Below, piece after piece: positions 1 through 7,428 of a DNA stretch of 64,000 nt (the first letter of the stretch is position 1; every line of letters begins with the position of its first letter). The stretch lies in assembly GCA_016926235.1 (NCBI GenBank), contig JAFGOZ010000535.1, positions 1 to 64,000 of the forward strand, in the 5' to 3' direction. Below the pieces are notes generated by a model, which was not told the DNA's origin, searched no databases, and saw only the letters and a program-made list of their open reading frames with translations. The DNA comes from Bacteroidales bacterium. GTDB lineage: Bacteria; Bacteroidota; Bacteroidia; Bacteroidales; UBA10428. A program made the translations under genes and the position numbers.

Positions 1-147
1 GCAAATATATAACCTGCGTCGGAAAGCAGGGACACAAGTTATATCCGTTGATGTTTGATTCAACAAATCACGAGGACTTTGCGTGAACCGGGTTAACAAT
101 ATAACATATATAAAGATTGATGGTAATTAAACGGAGTTGAAATGTTA

Positions 148-1455
148 TTAATTGATCCTTCTAATATCTGCCCCAATAGCATTAAGTCTTTTATCTATTT
201 GCTCATAACCTCTGTCAATCTGATCAATATTGTGAATTATGCTTTTACCTTCAGCACTAAGGGCAGCAATAAGTAAGGCTACTCCTGCACGAATATCCGG
301 GGAGGTCATCACAGTGGGACGGAGTTTTATTTTATTATCAAGGCCGATAACCGTTGCTCTGTGAGGGTCGCATAAAATGATTTGAGCTCCCATGTCAATG
401 AGTTTGTCAACAAAAAACAAGCGGCTTTCAAACATTTTTTGATGAATCAATACGCTTCCCTTAGCTTGTGTAGCAACAACTAACATAATGCTTAGCAGGT
501 CGGGTGTTAATCCTGGCCACGGTGCATCGGCAATAGTCATTATCGATCCGTCAATGAATGTTTCAATTTCATAGTGTTCCTGGGAATGGACAAAGATGTC
601 ATCCCCTTTCTTTTCCAGGAGTATCCCAATTCGTTTGAATGTGTTAGGGATTATGCCCAGATGATCATATCCAACATTCTTAATAGTAAGTTCCGATTTA
701 GTAAGGGCTGCCAATCCTATGAAGCTGCCTACTTCGATCATATCTGGTAATATAGTGTGATCAACACCTCCAAGTATTTTAACTCCGGTAATGGTAAGAA
801 GATTTGAACCAACGCCTTGTATTTGCGCACCCATTTTGATCAGCATTTTGCATAATTGCTGAATGTATGGTTCGCAGGCAGCATTGTATAATATTGTGGT
901 ACCGGGAGTAAGCACAGCTGTCATAATGATGTTTGCAGTACCTGTAACCGAAGCTTCGTCCAAAAGCATATAGGTACCCTGAAGTTTTTTTGCTTCAACG
1001 GTATAAAAATCTTTTGCCGGATCGTAAGTGAAATTAGCACCGAGCTTTTGAAGCCCTATAAAATGCGTGTCAAGCCTTCTTCGTCCAATTTTGTCTCCAC
1101 CTGGTTTTGGTATAAAACCTTTACCAAACCTTGCCAATAGGGGGCCGATGATCATTATGGATCCTCTGAGTTCGGTTGCTTTTTTACGAAATTCTTCGTT
1201 GTGCAGGATTTCAATGTCAATGGTTTTTGCTGAGAATATATACTCTCCTGTTCCAATTTCAGTAACGTTAACACCAAGTGCTTTAATAAGCTCAATTAGT
1301 TTCAGGACATCATTAATCCTGGGAATATTCCGGATAATAACATTTTCCGATGTAAGTAATACGGCACTTATGACTTGTAAAGCCTCATTTTTTGCGCCTT
1401 GAGGAACAAGTTCACCTTTTAGTCGCTTGCCTCCGCTTATTTCAAAGGAGCTCAT
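148..1455 (-). CDS. murA: UDP-N-acetylglucosamine 1-carboxyvinyltransferase (MurA)
   Basis: MurA makes the first committed step of peptidoglycan synthesis in the cytoplasm, moving enolpyruvate from PEP to UDP-GlcNAc. The 435 residues span the usual family length. The N-terminal Lys22-Asn23 pair, the loop motif PGGDKIGRRRLD (residues 118-129) and PWPGLTPDL are all visible. The loop residue that is the reactive Cys115 in E. coli is Asp121 here. Asp at this position is known from naturally fosfomycin-resistant MurA enzymes. The gene lies 12 bp downstream of the DUF4290 gene and is probably co-transcribed with it. Family identification is certain; fosfomycin insensitivity is inferred. Confidence 0.97.
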   Translation of the reverse strand: MSSFEISGGKRLKGELVPQGAKNEALQVISAVLLTSENVIIRNIPRINDVLKLIELIKALGVNVTEIGTGEYIFSAKTIDIEILHNEEFRKKATELRGSIMIIGPLLARFGKGFIPKPGGDKIGRRRLDTHFIGLQKLGANFTYDPAKDFYTVEAKKLQGTYMLLDEASVTGTANIIMTAVLTPGTTILYNAACEPYIQQLCKMLIKMGAQIQGVGSNLLTITGVKILGGVDHTILPDMIEVGSFIGLAALTKSELTIKNVGYDHLGIIPNTFKRIGILLEKKGDDIFVHSQEHYEIETFIDGSIMTIADAPWPGLTPDLLSIMLVVATQAKGSVLIHQKMFESRLFFVDKLIDMGAQIILCDPHRATVIGLDNKIKLRPTVMTSPDIRAGVALLIAALSAEGKSIIHNIDQIDRGYEQIDKRLNAIGADIRRIN

Positions 1456-1467
1456 TCAAAAGATTTT

Positions 1468-2070
1468 TTATCGATCTTTTCTTTTCATTACCATGGGCTT
1501 TTTCTTTTTTCGCCCGGCTTCTCTTGGATCAGCAAGTTTGAGAGTTTCCTCATTTAAAACGATCTTTCCCCTGGTAATTTTTTGAATATCTTTGAATATC
1601 GTTTCATCGCTTACTACATCCTTATTCCAACTAAGATATGCTTTTTTCATCTGGTTCGCTATCAGCTCTATCAGGAGGTTCTTTTCTTCGCCATCTTCCA
1701 TTTCAACCGCTTTAAACAGAAAAGATTCGATGATTTTCCCATAATGTTTGTACTGGGTGTCACCTTTAAAATATTCAACCTTTTTTGGTTTTTCTTTAAG
1801 GGTTGAAGGGTGAATGGGCTCTACCGGGTAGTCAATATCGAGTTGGAAGTTTGACATGATAGCCAAATGATCCCATAGTTTTCTTTTAAAATCGGCAACA
1901 TCGCGTAGATGGGGGTTCATATTTCCCATAATCTGAATTAGTCCATGTGCAGCTTTATTACGCTCAGCGCGGTCATTTATTTCCATTATCTGGTTAACCA
2001 TTTTCTGAATATTCCTTCCATATTCAGGAAGTTTTAATAATGGTCTTGAAGTGTTATAATCAAAATTCAT
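1468..2070 (-). CDS. DUF4290 domain-containing protein
   Basis: A 200-residue cytoplasmic protein with no signal peptide or membrane segment, recognised as the Bacteroidota-specific DUF4290 family from its N-terminal block (YNTSRPLLKLPEYGRNIQKM) and a highly basic C-terminus rich in Lys and Arg (GRKKKKP, last 20 residues). Its function is unknown. It is the first gene of a pair with murA, 12 bp apart, a neighbourhood that recurs in this phylum from memory. The basic tail could bind nucleic acid or ribosomes, but that is speculation. The ATG at 2070 is 20 bp downstream of a good -7 box. Confidence 0.85.
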   Translation of the reverse strand: MNFDYNTSRPLLKLPEYGRNIQKMVNQIMEINDRAERNKAAHGLIQIMGNMNPHLRDVADFKRKLWDHLAIMSNFQLDIDYPVEPIHPSTLKEKPKKVEYFKGDTQYKHYGKIIESFLFKAVEMEDGEEKNLLIELIANQMKKAYLSWNKDVVSDETIFKDIQKITRGKIVLNEETLKLADPREAGRKKKKPMVMKRKDR

Positions 2071-2090
2071 GCTTTATACTATTTATTGTG

Positions 2091-2098
2091 CAAAAGTA
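2091..2098 (-). promoter_or_regulatory. -7 box of the DUF4290-murA promoter
   Basis: The minus strand reads TACTTTTG here, a perfect match to the Bacteroidota -7 consensus TAnnTTTG. It implies a short leader of about 15 bases before the ATG at 2070. No TTG was seen at the -33 position, so only half of the promoter is supported. Confidence 0.5.
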
Positions 2099-2324
2099 GT
2101 TTTTTTAACCGTAAAAGAGAATTTATTTTTCTTTTTTATCGTAATGCCTTATACGCATTAGTTTTATAAGGGTTATTCAATAAGTAAAAATGCTTATTTA
2201 TATGATAGGTTTTAAAAGTAATTCCTATATTTAGACCTGCCAAAATAATATGGAAAAGATTAAGATAGAAGTATGTTTTTTGGATTTTGATAAGAATAAG
2301 TAGTAACTGCAATTTTTGAAATAA

Positions 2325-3107
2325 ATGGGAAAAGTATTTAACAGAAAGAAAAAAATCTCTGTAAAACCTGTCAGTAAGGATAAGGTTATTGCTTTAATTA
2401 GTAAGTTGCATCCATATAAATTGAATAAAGATTTAATTCGTATCGGTCCAGAAGGTGATGGAGGGTATTTAGTGCCGGATGATTTGGAAGGGATAAAAGC
2501 TTGTTTTTCTCCGGGGGTTGATAAAATTAGTGAATTTGAACTTGAATGTTTGAACCGTGGAATGGATATATATTTAGCCGATAAGTCTGTAGACAAACCC
2601 AATCTGGATATTTCACCTGACAGGTATAATTTTCTGAAGAAGTATATTGGGTGCACGAATAATGAGGAATTTATAACGCTGGATGAATGGGTAAATATGG
2701 GTAATTCAGTTAACCAGGAAGATTTGCTTTTACAAATGGATATTGAGGGTTGGGAATACTATTCCCTGATAAATGTTTCAGACTCCCTGATGAAAAGGTT
2801 CAGAATAATTTTAATTGAATTCCATGCTCTGCATAATGTTTGGCTGGAACCTTTTTATAAGACTGCAGAGGTTGTTTTTGACAAGTTATTACAGACTCAT
2901 TCATGCGTTCATATACATCCCAATAATTGTTGTGGTATTGTAAACCGTGAAGGTGTTGGAATACCAAAAGTAGCTGAGTTTACTTTTTACCGTAATGACA
3001 GGGCCCGGTTTGATATATATCAGGATGCATTTCCACATAAGTTGGATTTTGATAATAACCCAAAGGAGACAATTGTATTACCTAAAGATTGGTATAGGGG
3101 CATATAA
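2325..3107 (+). CDS. FkbM-like SAM-dependent methyltransferase
   Basis: A 260-residue soluble protein resembling the FkbM/Methyltransf_21 group. The motifs IGPEGDGGYLVP (about residues 39-50), LLLQMDIEGWEYYSL (about 133-147) and IHPNN (about 197) match the SAM-binding and active-site pattern of this group. The first 20 residues are very basic. FkbM-type enzymes commonly O-methylate sugars in polysaccharides or secondary metabolites; the substrate here is unknown. The gene stands alone between the divergent DUF4290-murA pair and a convergent helicase gene, with no glycosyltransferases nearby, so it may be an isolated acquisition. There is no clear promoter; the upstream 254 bases hold a small TAATGC/GCATTA inverted repeat (2142-2160). 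Confidence 0.7.
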   Translation: MGKVFNRKKKISVKPVSKDKVIALISKLHPYKLNKDLIRIGPEGDGGYLVPDDLEGIKACFSPGVDKISEFELECLNRGMDIYLADKSVDKPNLDISPDRYNFLKKYIGCTNNEEFITLDEWVNMGNSVNQEDLLLQMDIEGWEYYSLINVSDSLMKRFRIILIEFHALHNVWLEPFYKTAEVVFDKLLQTHSCVHIHPNNCCGIVNREGVGIPKVAEFTFYRNDRARFDIYQDAFPHKLDFDNNPKETIVLPKDWYRGI

Positions 3108-3129
3108 ATTTTTAATTTGGGTGGCAATG

Positions 3130-3261
3130 TCGTTTAATTAAGAGAATGATCATGCATTTTATGTTTTCTTTGCGATATCTTTGTCTTAGAGCCTTAGTGG
3201 CTAAAGTATTTAAGCCACGAAGTCACAAAAGCTCTAAGGTTCACGAAGCTTAATTAAACGA
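3130..3261. repeat. REP/MITE-like nested palindromic element
   Basis: A 132-base element bounded by a perfect 13-bp inverted repeat, TCGTTTAATTAAG at 3130-3142 and its complement at 3249-3261. Inside are two further nested arms: CTTAGAGC (3185-3192) with GCTCTAAG (3231-3238), and GTGGCT (3197-3202) with AGCCAC (3213-3218). The inner wording, with CCACGAAG and TTCACGAAG blocks, resembles the dispersed CCACGAAG/CACAAAG palindromic repeats seen in many bacterial genomes. It sits between two convergent genes, so it may also work as a bidirectional terminator. Only one copy is visible in this window, so mobility is inferred. Confidence 0.5.
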
Positions 3262-3303
3262 GATTGATTTGAAAAGTGTCATTTCCTTATAAAATCAAAT
3301 GTT

Positions 3304-5616
3304 CTACCCAATTACAATAAGTTTTGCAAATTTTAGCAACAATTGTTTTTGACCATGATTTTTGAAAAACACGGTTGCTTTGGTATTTGGCGCACTTCCT
3401 TCAACTTGCAATACCTTGCCTCTGCCAAAGCGGTCGTGTTCCACCTGCATTCCTGGTATAATAGTAACAGAAGGTTCGTCAGCATGTGTGGAAGCAGTCA
3501 TTTTTATTGTTGCATCCTTTACTTTCAGGAGTTTTTTAGTGCTAATAGGAGGTGTGGTAATAATAGTATCTGTTTTATCAGGTTTGAGTTTCTTCTTCCA
3601 CTCGAAGGGTTTATTTTCTATTTCATCCTTTTCATATGTTTCAAAAAACTTTTCTTCGGACATTTCGATATAACTTGGGTGTATATCTCTCAGAAACCTG
3701 CTTGGTGTGCAACTGGTAGGTGTTCCCCATTTATACCGTGTCTGTGCATGAGAGATAATCACTCCTTTTTCTGCGCGTGTTATAGCAACATAAAACAACC
3801 TGCGCTCTTCTTCCATGTCTTTCATGCTGGCCGCTGATTGTCTGGACGGGAACAGGTCTTCTTCAACCCCTGCTAAAAACACATACATAAACTCCAGACC
3901 TTTTGAAGCATGTATGGTCATTATTTTCACCTTGTTTTTATCTTCTGCTTTATCTGTATCCTGGTCTGTTAAAAGTGCAACATTTGCAAGATACAGATCG
4001 AGAGTAGCCGGTTCGCCGGCTTCCAGGCTTTTATCAGTATATTCCTTGATACTGTTCATCAGTTCCTCGATATTTTCGAAACGGCTTATATTTTCAGGTG
4101 TCTTGTCATGCTTGAATTCATTCATTATGCCACTTGCATTGGTAATAGAAAGGGCAATTTGATATGCATCTAACAGATCTGCTTTTTGTTGAAATGAGTG
4201 GATGAATTCATAAAAGCCGGAAAGTTTTGATTTAGTCCCTGCATTTAAATTTAAGCCTGGCTGGTCCAACAATGTTAAAACTTTCCACAGGCTGACATTT
4301 GCCTGATTTGCAAAATCTTCTAGCTTTCCGACAGTGGTATCTCCAATACCTCTTGCGGGATAATTAATAATCCGTTTAAATGCCTCGTCATCATTAGGAT
4401 TTACTATGAGTCTGCAGTAAGCCAGGATGTCCTTAATTTCTTTTCGCTGGTAAAATGATAAACTGCCATACACTTTGTATGGAATGTTTTTCCTTCGCAG
4501 CGTCTCTTCAAAAATGCGGGATTGTGCATTGGTGCGGTATAAAATGGCAAAGTCTTCATACTTCAATTGATTTTCCATCAGTATATCCATTATGCCATTA
4601 GTTACCATCATACCTTCTTCATTGTCCGTAAATGCCTTTATGACTTTTATTTTATCACCCGCTTCATTCTTTGAAAATACTTTTTTACGAAGTTGTTCAG
4701 TATTTTTTTCAATAATACTGTTGGCTGCATTTACAATGTTCTGGGTTGACCGGTAATTTTGTTCAAGTTTATAGGTTTTGCAACCGGGATAATCACGTTT
4801 AAAATTCAGGATGTTTTCAATTTTTGCTCCTCTGAATGAGTATATGCTTTGTGCATCGTCACCAACTACACAAACATTGTTATGCGTTTTACCAAGCTGT
4901 TTCACAATAAGGTATTGCACGTAGTTTGTATCCTGGTATTCATCTACGAGCACATATCTGAATTTTTCCTGATATTTTTGCAATACATCGGGGAAATCAC
5001 GGAAAAGTATTACTGTGTTGAGCAGCAGGTCATCAAAGTCCATTGCATCTGCGCGTTTACACCGGCTGGCATACATTTTATATATGTCAACAATGCGAGG
5101 CCTTCGGGCTCGCTGATCTTTTTCTACTAATTGGGCATTAGCATAGTAGGCTTGAGGAGTTATCAGATTATTTTTTGCTGCGGATATCCTCCCATATATT
5201 TCATTTACTTTATAGAATTGGTCATCAAGTTGCAATTCCTTAATTATAGACTTTACCAGGCTACGCGAATCTGTAGTATCATATATGGTGAAGTTTTTTG
5301 TATAGCCAAGTAATTCACCCTCTTTGCGCAATATCCGGGAAAGCATGGAATGGAATGTTCCCATCCACAGGTATTGTGCCACATCAGTACCAACCAGGTT
5401 TCCAATACGATCTTTCATTTCCCGGGCAGCCTTGTTGGTAAATGTAAGAGCGAGTATTGAAGAAGGATTTACGCCCAGACTCAATAAATGGGCAATACGA
5501 TATGTCAGTACCCTTGTTTTCCCCGATCCTGCACCGGCAATTATTAATGCTGGCCCATTTACATGCACTGCTGCAGCATGTTGTTCTGAATTTAGATCTT
5601 TCAAAAAATCGTACAC
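3304..5616 (-). CDS. UvrD/PcrA-type ATP-dependent 3'-5' DNA helicase
   Basis: A superfamily 1A helicase for repair and replication restart. With the GTG start at 5616 it has 770 residues and all family motifs in order: Walker A AGAGSGKT (27-34), DEYQDTN (II), GDDAQSIYSFRGA (III), QNYRS (IV), MTIHASKGLEF (V), and EERRLFYVAITRAEK (VI). The C-terminus carries the Tudor-like segment typical of PcrA (GMQVEHDRFGRGKVLQVEG). The frame stays open to an ATG at 5661, but a -7 box lies inside that extension and the family normally begins right at the xxFLKDLNxEQ block, so GTG 5616 is preferred. It converges on the FkbM-like gene. Confidence 0.93.
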   Translation of the reverse strand: MYDFLKDLNSEQHAAAVHVNGPALIIAGAGSGKTRVLTYRIAHLLSLGVNPSSILALTFTNKAAREMKDRIGNLVGTDVAQYLWMGTFHSMLSRILRKEGELLGYTKNFTIYDTTDSRSLVKSIIKELQLDDQFYKVNEIYGRISAAKNNLITPQAYYANAQLVEKDQRARRPRIVDIYKMYASRCKRADAMDFDDLLLNTVILFRDFPDVLQKYQEKFRYVLVDEYQDTNYVQYLIVKQLGKTHNNVCVVGDDAQSIYSFRGAKIENILNFKRDYPGCKTYKLEQNYRSTQNIVNAANSIIEKNTEQLRKKVFSKNEAGDKIKVIKAFTDNEEGMMVTNGIMDILMENQLKYEDFAILYRTNAQSRIFEETLRRKNIPYKVYGSLSFYQRKEIKDILAYCRLIVNPNDDEAFKRIINYPARGIGDTTVGKLEDFANQANVSLWKVLTLLDQPGLNLNAGTKSKLSGFYEFIHSFQQKADLLDAYQIALSITNASGIMNEFKHDKTPENISRFENIEELMNSIKEYTDKSLEAGEPATLDLYLANVALLTDQDTDKAEDKNKVKIMTIHASKGLEFMYVFLAGVEEDLFPSRQSAASMKDMEEERRLFYVAITRAEKGVIISHAQTRYKWGTPTSCTPSRFLRDIHPSYIEMSEEKFFETYEKDEIENKPFEWKKKLKPDKTDTIITTPPISTKKLLKVKDATIKMTASTHADEPSVTIIPGMQVEHDRFGRGKVLQVEGSAPNTKATVFFKNHGQKQLLLKFAKLIVIG

Positions 5617-5632
5617 GTCATTCTGTTTTTTG

Positions 5633-5640
5633 CAAAGGTA
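5633..5640 (-). promoter_or_regulatory. -7 box of the pcrA/uvrD-like gene
   Basis: The minus strand reads TACCTTTG, matching TAnnTTTG. Transcription would begin near 5626, downstream of the ATG at 5661 but upstream of the GTG at 5616, which decides the start of the helicase gene. The leader would be only about ten bases. No clear -33 TTG was seen. Confidence 0.45.
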
Positions 5641-5864
5641 TAGGTTGGCATCTAATAACATAAAAATACCCTGTTTTTAATTTCAATACTTTTCAACAAA
5701 TACATATTTGTGCCTGATACAAAATATGTAAGCTGTGTATTTCTATTGTTTTTATAAAGAACAATTACAAAGATTCGGATAAGTTGTGCGTTTTTCTTAT
5801 TATTGCACTTTCATAAATATGGGCAATAAAATGCCAATAATCCAGTTATATACTGACAGATAAA

Positions 5865-7331
5865 ATGATTTCAGTTTTTATGCATAAATATATCAAGCTC
5901 TTAGCGATCTCAATAGTCCTTCTTCAATTTGGCTATATACCCTGTTATGCTCAAATACAATCCAGCACTCCTTACTATGATTCTACAAATTATACAGAAG
6001 GGCCCCAGGATAAAATCTTTATTTTCTATAAACAAAACGAAGCAGCTGATAATAATATCGGCGACTTGTCTGTAAGCGATCCAAATGGATGCGATACCTG
6101 TGACTTTACCTGGTATAGTTTTGATAATAGTTTGCATGCTTTTTCTGCAACATCGTTTGCAACCGGTGCAAGTATTTCATCCTTATCAGGTGGAGGTTAT
6201 AAAGTTGTAATAACTAATCATGCTGGTTATGATACGAGTTTTGTTGCATGGATTTTTATTAGTTATTTGAATGTAAGTGTGGAAAAGGATGCTGAAGGTA
6301 AAGTTACAGAAGGTTCAGGAAATTGCGATTGTTTGGATCTGTCAGGATCAGCCAGTTATCCTATTCGCTTTACCTATTATGATCTAAAAAATGATAAAAG
6401 TCTTCAATTATTAAATACCATTACTTTACTATGGACACATGATGGGGAATCTGATGCAGATCTTACTGATGCTGATGAACTAAGGCCATCAGTATGCATA
6501 CCTCCTTATTTTGATGTTACATATACAATGAATGTATATGATAAATATAAATTTTCATCTCTTCCTGCTACTGATGAAGTCCTGTACGAATCGGAAATAC
6601 CTCATGCTGTTTTTGGAGATGTATTGGTGAAGGGAAGTCATATAACAGATGAACCATCTTCATATGATAGCCCACCTAATGAGAATGGTTTTTCTGCACC
6701 TGCATTTGCTACATTTTCTAATGAATCTGAAAATGCAGATGCTTATACATGGATACTAATTGATACTATAGATTTTGCGTATGACCCAAATTATCTGGTT
6801 AAAACAAAATCCCTGGATACAATTATTGAATATACTTATTATATTCCAACTGATAGCTGTATTGTTAAATTAGTGGCGCATAAGGAAGAATGCACAGATA
6901 CTGCCAGTATTACAATAAAAATAGCACCTTCAGAGCTTGAAGTTCCTACTCTTGTGAGTCCGGATCAGGGATATTATTTCATGCTTAAGAATGAATCCAT
7001 TAAATCTGTCAGGGTTCGCATATTTGACCGTTGGGGAAAGAAAATATATGAATATGACGGGGATATAAATACATGGAATGGCGGAAAAGGATGGGATGGT
7101 ACTGTAAAAGAAAGTAGCAGGGAAGCGCCTACGGGTATGTACTTTTATGTGATCGAAGCGAGGGGATGGGATAATATACCATGGAAATTTCCTAATGATA
7201 ATAAAGAAGAGGTACAGGATAATACAGGTCAGACACAAAATAATAATGGGTCGTCAGGTTCAGGAAACACAACTAATACCACGAATTTGGCTAAAGGGTA
7301 TTTTTACCTGTTCAGAAGTAAAGGCTTATAA
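5865..7331 (+). CDS. Secreted protein with gliding-motility-type (CHU_C-like) C-terminal domain
   Basis: A 488-residue exported protein. A signal peptide covers residues 1 to about 29 (ending PCYA). The middle is acidic, with paired cysteines (for example CDTC near 75 and CDC near 145), and is unrecognised. Residues about 370-445 match the gliding motility-associated C-terminal domain: VRIFDRWGKKIYEYDG, then WDGTVKESSREAPTGMYFYVIEARG. That domain directs type IX (type B) secretion in Bacteroidota. The usual last strand, ending in an R near the C-terminus, appears as YFYLFRSKGL but is separated by an Asn/Gly/Ser/Thr-rich insert of about 30 residues. An alternative ATG lies at 5880. It stands alone, facing EF-G2. 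Confidence 0.75.
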   Translation: MISVFMHKYIKLLAISIVLLQFGYIPCYAQIQSSTPYYDSTNYTEGPQDKIFIFYKQNEAADNNIGDLSVSDPNGCDTCDFTWYSFDNSLHAFSATSFATGASISSLSGGGYKVVITNHAGYDTSFVAWIFISYLNVSVEKDAEGKVTEGSGNCDCLDLSGSASYPIRFTYYDLKNDKSLQLLNTITLLWTHDGESDADLTDADELRPSVCIPPYFDVTYTMNVYDKYKFSSLPATDEVLYESEIPHAVFGDVLVKGSHITDEPSSYDSPPNENGFSAPAFATFSNESENADAYTWILIDTIDFAYDPNYLVKTKSLDTIIEYTYYIPTDSCIVKLVAHKEECTDTASITIKIAPSELEVPTLVSPDQGYYFMLKNESIKSVRVRIFDRWGKKIYEYDGDINTWNGGKGWDGTVKESSREAPTGMYFYVIEARGWDNIPWKFPNDNKEEVQDNTGQTQNNNGSSGSGNTTNTTNLAKGYFYLFRSKGL

Positions 7332-7374
7332 AATAGTATCGCGGATACAAAATAACGATTAAAAGAATCGAAAA

Positions 7375-7422
7375 TTTTACAACAAAAAAACCCGGTATTC
7401 ACCGGGTTTTTTTGTTGTAAAA
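7375..7422. terminator. Bidirectional intrinsic terminator with perfect 22-bp stem
   Basis: Arms 7375-7396 and 7401-7422 are perfectly complementary around the 4-base loop ATTC. The GC core CCCGGT/ACCGGG is flanked by A7 and T7 tracts, so it can end transcription of the secreted-protein gene on the plus strand and of the EF-G paralogue on the minus strand. Confidence 0.92.
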
Positions 7423-7428
7423 CAATTT

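Noticed and set aside
1..58. A short plus-strand frame entering from the left edge and ending at a TGA (56-58), coding for about 18 residues ending ISVDV.
   Set aside because: It could be the tail of a gene that begins outside the window, but it is too short to recognise and nothing supports it over chance.
5697..5710. CAAATACATATTTG palindrome upstream of the secreted-protein gene.
   Set aside because: Short AT-rich palindromes are expected by chance in such intergenic DNA; no second copy or promoter relation was found.
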